In this document: one piece after another, positions 61,310 to 64,000 of the stretch | Position numbering within the stretch: position 1 is the first letter of the stretch | How the letters are laid out: the number at the start of each line of letters is the position of its first letter | NCBI RefSeq assembly: GCF_003403015.1 | Contig: NZ_QURL01000003.1 | Location: forward strand, 590,936 to 654,935 | Length of the DNA stretch: 64,000 nt | Origin: Fulvimarina endophytica | Lineage (GTDB): Bacteria > Pseudomonadota > Alphaproteobacteria > Rhizobiales > Rhizobiaceae | Direction: 5' to 3' | Made by a program: the position numbers and the translations under genes | Notes under the pieces: generated by a model | The model's database searches: none | Told to the model about the DNA's origin: nothing | Seen by the model: the letters and a program-made list of their open reading frames with translations, nothing else

Positions 61310-62091
61310 CGGTAGCCCGCCTCGCCGGCCTTGTGGAGCGCCGCGCCCTTCGGCTCCAGCTTTTCCGGCGCCTTGTCGTAGGGAATGTTCGGCGCCTCAG
61401 AGACGTCCTTCCAGGGCTTTGCCGGGTTGTAGGCCCAGCGCACCGCGTTTCGCAGCACCTGGGCGACGCTCTCGTCCTTGTAGATCGGATAGGTCTCGTG
61501 GCCTGGGGCGAAATAGAAGATGCGCCCTGCGCCGCGTTGATAAGTGAGCCCCGAGCGGAACACCTCGCCGCCCTCGTACCAGGAGACGAAGAGAGTCTCC
61601 ATCGGCTCGGGGACGAGGAAGGGCTCGCCGTACATTTCGGAGTGCGGAAGCTCGATCGCAGGACCGATACCCTGCGTGATCGGATGGGAGGGGTTGATCA
61701 CCCAGAGCCGCTCGCGCTCGCCCGCCTCGCGCCAGCGCAGCGAGCAGGGGGTTCCCATCATCCGCTTGAAGATCTTCGAGAAGTGGCCGGAATGCAGGAC
61801 GATCAGCCCCATGCCTTCGGCAACGCGCTGCTGAATGCGGTCGACCACCGCATCGGACACCTCGCCATGGGCCTTGTGCCCCCACCAGACGAGAACATCG
61901 GTTTCGTCGAGGCGCGACTGCGCAAGGCCGTGCTCGTCGTCCTGAAGGGTCGCCGTCGAGGCCTCGATCGCCTCGTCGGCGCTCAGGGCCCGCGCGATCT
62001 CGTTGTGGATGCCGTCCGGATAGATGTCACGAACGACGGCGTTGTTCTGTTCGTGGATGAACTCGTTCCAGACGACGGTGCGGATCGTCAT
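61306..62091 (-). CDS. thuA: ThuA-like trehalose utilisation protein
   Basis: A 261-residue class I glutamine-amidotransferase-like fold protein of the ThuA family. Conserved stretches are [53 protein letters not shown] and [15 protein letters not shown]. It works with ThuB in 3-keto-disaccharide metabolism. AAGGAGG lies upstream of the ATG at 62091. It is the first gene of the operon, facing a LacI regulator across paired operators. Confidence 0.92.
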   Translation of the reverse strand: MTIRTVVWNEFIHEQNNAVVRDIYPDGIHNEIARALSADEAIEASTATLQDDEHGLAQSRLDETDVLVWWGHKAHGEVSDAVVDRIQQRVAEGMGLIVLHSGHFSKIFKRMMGTPCSLRWREAGERERLWVINPSHPITQGIGPAIELPHSEMYGEPFLVPEPMETLFVSWYEGGEVFRSGLTYQRGAGRIFYFAPGHETYPIYKDESVAQVLRNAVRWAYNPAKPWKDVSEAPNIPYDKAPEKLEPKGAALHKAGEAGYR

Positions 62092-62166
62092 TGCAGCGCT
62101 CCTCCTTGCGGCCGGCTGTGGCCGACCTTTCTCCCATTCCCATCGTGCAACGTGAATTTCGGTTTG

Positions 62167-62201
62167 TCAAAGCGCTTTGAGAAATTTTCTAAGCGCTTTG
62201 A
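62167..62201. promoter_or_regulatory. Two LacI-type operators 21 bp apart
   Basis: TCAAAGCGCTTTGA (62167-62180) is a perfect 14-bp palindrome. TCTAAGCGCTTTGA (62188-62201) is the same site with one change. Their centres are 21 bp apart, two helical turns, so two dimers would lie on one DNA face. They are between thuA and the LacI gene. Confidence 0.85.
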
Positions 62202-62282
62202 TTGACGTAATGGTGAGGGCGGTGCGATCTTCGCGCGAAATGTTCGCCTGGGTGGACGAGAAAGCGGGGAGCGGGAGGGCCG

Positions 62283-63338
62283 ATGGGGCTGAAGGAGATC
62301 GCGGGCGAACTCGGCCTGTCCCTGACCACGGTGAGCCGCGCGCTGAACGGTTATCCGGAGGTCGGCATCGAGACGCGTCGGCGCGTCCTGTCGGCGGCCG
62401 AGCGCCTCAATTATCGCCCGAACGCCGTCGCCCGCCGGCTTGCGACCGGCCGCGCCAATGCGGTCGGCGTCGTCTCTCCGCTTTCGCGCAGGACGCTCGA
62501 AAGCCCGATCGTCATGGATTTCCTGACCGGCGTTTCGGAGAAGCTCGCCGAGGACGGCCTCAACCTCGTCTTCACGCAGGTTCAGGAGGGGCACGAGCGC
62601 GAGGGATGCGAAAGCCTCATCGCCAGCGGAACGGTCGACGGGCTGATCCTCTTCTCGCCGCTTCTGGAGGACGAGCGGACCGCGTCACTCGCGGAGCTCG
62701 ACTTTCCGATCGTCGCCCATGGCCGCCCGCTCCATGGGATCTCCGTGCCTTCGCTCTCGATCGACAATTACGAGGCCTTCCGGCAGGCCGCCGGGCATCT
62801 TCTGGCGCGGGGCCACCGGCGGATCGGGCTTCTCAACGGCGACGAGCGCCAGTCCTATGCGATGGATCGCCTCGAGGGCGTGAAGGCGGCGCTGGCGGAT
62901 GCGGGGGAGGGCGAACTGGTTCTGGCCGCCGCCGGCGAGATGAGCTTCGAGCGCGGCCGGGACGCGGTGGCGCAGATGCTCGACCGGCAGGGCGTGGGCG
63001 CCGTATCAAAAGAAGTGTCGGGAGCGGAGGCGCCGCCGACAGCGCTCCTCTGTTCCTCCATCCTGCTTGCGCTGGGCGCCGGCCGGGCCCTGCGCGAGCG
63101 CGGACTGGAGATCCCGAGGGACGTGTCGATCATCGCCCATGACGATCAGGTGGCCGCCCTGCCGCCGATCCTCGCATGGCCGGCGCTGACGACGACGACC
63201 TCCTCGATCCGCGCGGCCGGACGGCGCGTCGCCGAACTTCTGGACGCCCGGATCCGGGGCGAGATCGCGGCCGATCATTCGGAGGTCTGGAAGGCCGATC
63301 TGGTCGAGCGCGAATCGGTGCGGGTCCTCGGTCGCTGA
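62283..63338 (+). CDS. LacI-family regulator of the thu/agl-like operon
   Basis: A 351-residue LacI-type repressor. The HTH is LKEIAGELGLSLTTVSRALN and the hinge is PNAVARRLATGRANAVGVV; the sugar-binding domain has DFLTGVSEKLAEDGLNLVF, SIDNYEAFRQAAGHLLARGHRRIGLLNG (in order) and DVSIIAHDDQVAAL. A GGGAGGG precedes the ATG. It diverges from thuA, with two palindromic operators in the gap, and matches the position of thuR/aglR. Confidence 0.93.
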   Translation: MGLKEIAGELGLSLTTVSRALNGYPEVGIETRRRVLSAAERLNYRPNAVARRLATGRANAVGVVSPLSRRTLESPIVMDFLTGVSEKLAEDGLNLVFTQVQEGHEREGCESLIASGTVDGLILFSPLLEDERTASLAELDFPIVAHGRPLHGISVPSLSIDNYEAFRQAAGHLLARGHRRIGLLNGDERQSYAMDRLEGVKAALADAGEGELVLAAAGEMSFERGRDAVAQMLDRQGVGAVSKEVSGAEAPPTALLCSSILLALGAGRALRERGLEIPRDVSIIAHDDQVAALPPILAWPALTTTTSSIRAAGRRVAELLDARIRGEIAADHSEVWKADLVERESVRVLGR

Positions 63339-63497
63339 TCGGCCGCCACGACCGGGGGCGCCCGATCCAGCTTACGGCAGGAAAAGTCCTCGTGCCGCTT
63401 TCGGCAGGGCCGAGGCCGGCATTCGCGCCGGTATCCGGTCGCTCGTGCGCCTCTATGACGCCTCCGGCCGCCCGGTGAGCGGCCGGAAGGCTCCTCA

Positions 63498-64000
63498 TCA
63501 TCCGACGATGGTCGCTTCGGTGGCGGCGCGCAGCTCGTCCTCGGAGACGCCGTCGGCGAGTTCGACGATCTTCAGGCCGCCCTCCACCACGTCGAGGACG
63601 CCGAGATTGGTGATGACCCGGTCGACGACGCCCTTGCCCGTCAGCGGCAGGGTGCATTCGCGCAGGATCTTCGATTCGCCCGCCTTGTTCGTGTGGTCCA
63701 TGACCACGATCACCTTGCCGACGCCCGCGACGAGGTCCATCGCCCCGCCCATGCCCTTCACGAGCTTGCCGGGGATCATCCAGTTGGCGAGATCGCCCTC
63801 CTCGGAGACCTCCATCGCACCCAGGATCGCCGCCGCGATCTTGCCGCCGCGGATCATGCCGAAGCTCGTCGCGCTGTCGAAATAGGAGGTGCGTGCAAGC
63901 TCGGTGATGGTCTGCTTGCCGGCATTGATCAGGTCGGGATCCTCCTCGCCCTCGAAGGGGAAGGGGCCCATGCCCAGCATGCCGTTCTCTGACTGGAGCG
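63498..64000 (-). CDS. 3-oxoacid CoA-transferase subunit B (partial, N-terminus cut)
   Basis: The C-terminal 166 residues of a CoA-transferase B subunit. The visible part begins [20 protein letters not shown], followed by [33 protein letters not shown] segment [15 protein letters not shown] and the typical end. ScoB/PcaJ/AtoA all share this; SENGMLGMG includes the region after the catalytic glutamate, which lies outside. It would transfer CoA between succinyl-CoA and 3-oxoacids. The A subunit should lie further right. Confidence 0.92.
   Translation of the reverse strand, partial: LQSENGMLGMGPFPFEGEEDPDLINAGKQTITELARTSYFDSATSFGMIRGGKIAAAILGAMEVSEEGDLANWMIPGKLVKGMGGAMDLVAGVGKVIVVMDHTNKAGESKILRECTLPLTGKGVVDRVITNLGVLDVVEGGLKIVELADGVSEDELRAATEATIVG

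Overview
The window is GC-rich (my impression is mid-60s percent), gene-dense chromosomal DNA from an alphaproteobacterium, most likely order Hyphomicrobiales/Rhizobiales. This placement rests on gene content: acdR/acdS, phbB, thuAB with an agl-type sugar operon, an HWE-family histidine kinase, a STAS-MlaE fusion, the QVHFREPG-type dihydroorotase and the infC sequence. I cannot name the genus. About 49 protein genes, one pseudogene and one tRNA gene are supported. Both ends cut genes: xdhA on the left and the 3-oxoacid CoA-transferase B subunit on the right.

Layout. 1-13 kb holds small catabolic or stress units, several with a divergent regulator: xdhA/LysR, LysR/mhqO-mhqD (quinone resistance type), acdR/acdS-mdeB-like (ACC deaminase plus an E1 dehydrogenase that could use its product 2-oxobutyrate), lldD, and a DRL/homoserine-dehydrogenase-like oxidoreductase with a divergent LysR. 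13.3-17.8 kb is an envelope-modification unit: eptA-dgkA divergent from an OmpR-type response regulator and sensor kinase. 18-20.5 kb has a MerR regulator, a DedA protein and an enolase-superfamily epimerase. 20.7-25.5 kb is a four-gene Mla-type lipid transport operon. 25.5-27.2 kb is cobP-GNAT-cobO. 27.4-39.1 kb is mostly housekeeping: a second ring-cleaving dioxygenase, phbB, ndk, an HWE kinase, a DUF421 protein, a dihydroorotase, ygfZ-HD-PTP, panCB, an orphan PAS-like protein, and infC with an ATT start.

A tRNA-Thr(GGT) at 39.8 kb begins the most unusual stretch: a 9-bp microsatellite, a roughly 1,989-residue autotransporter carrying five tandem 342-bp repeats, and an AT-rich gap. A thiol-redox operon follows (dsbD, a tlpA-like gene, a dsbA-like gene).

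From 51 to 63.3 kb the window is sugar metabolism under two LacI-family regulators. The first faces a badly eroded sugar isomerase/epimerase gene and a Gfo/Idh/MocA dehydrogenase. The second faces a long operon (thuA, thuB, thuE-like binding protein, two permeases, a GH13 alpha-glucosidase, an MsmK-type ATPase) that combines rhizobial thu and agl gene content.

Several intergenic regions carry clean operator-like DNA that I read directly: LysR-type dyads, a MerR-type elongated promoter, OmpR-type direct repeats upstream of eptA and dsbD, and paired LacI palindromes. All functional statements are inferences from sequence pattern and remembered family knowledge; no database search was possible.
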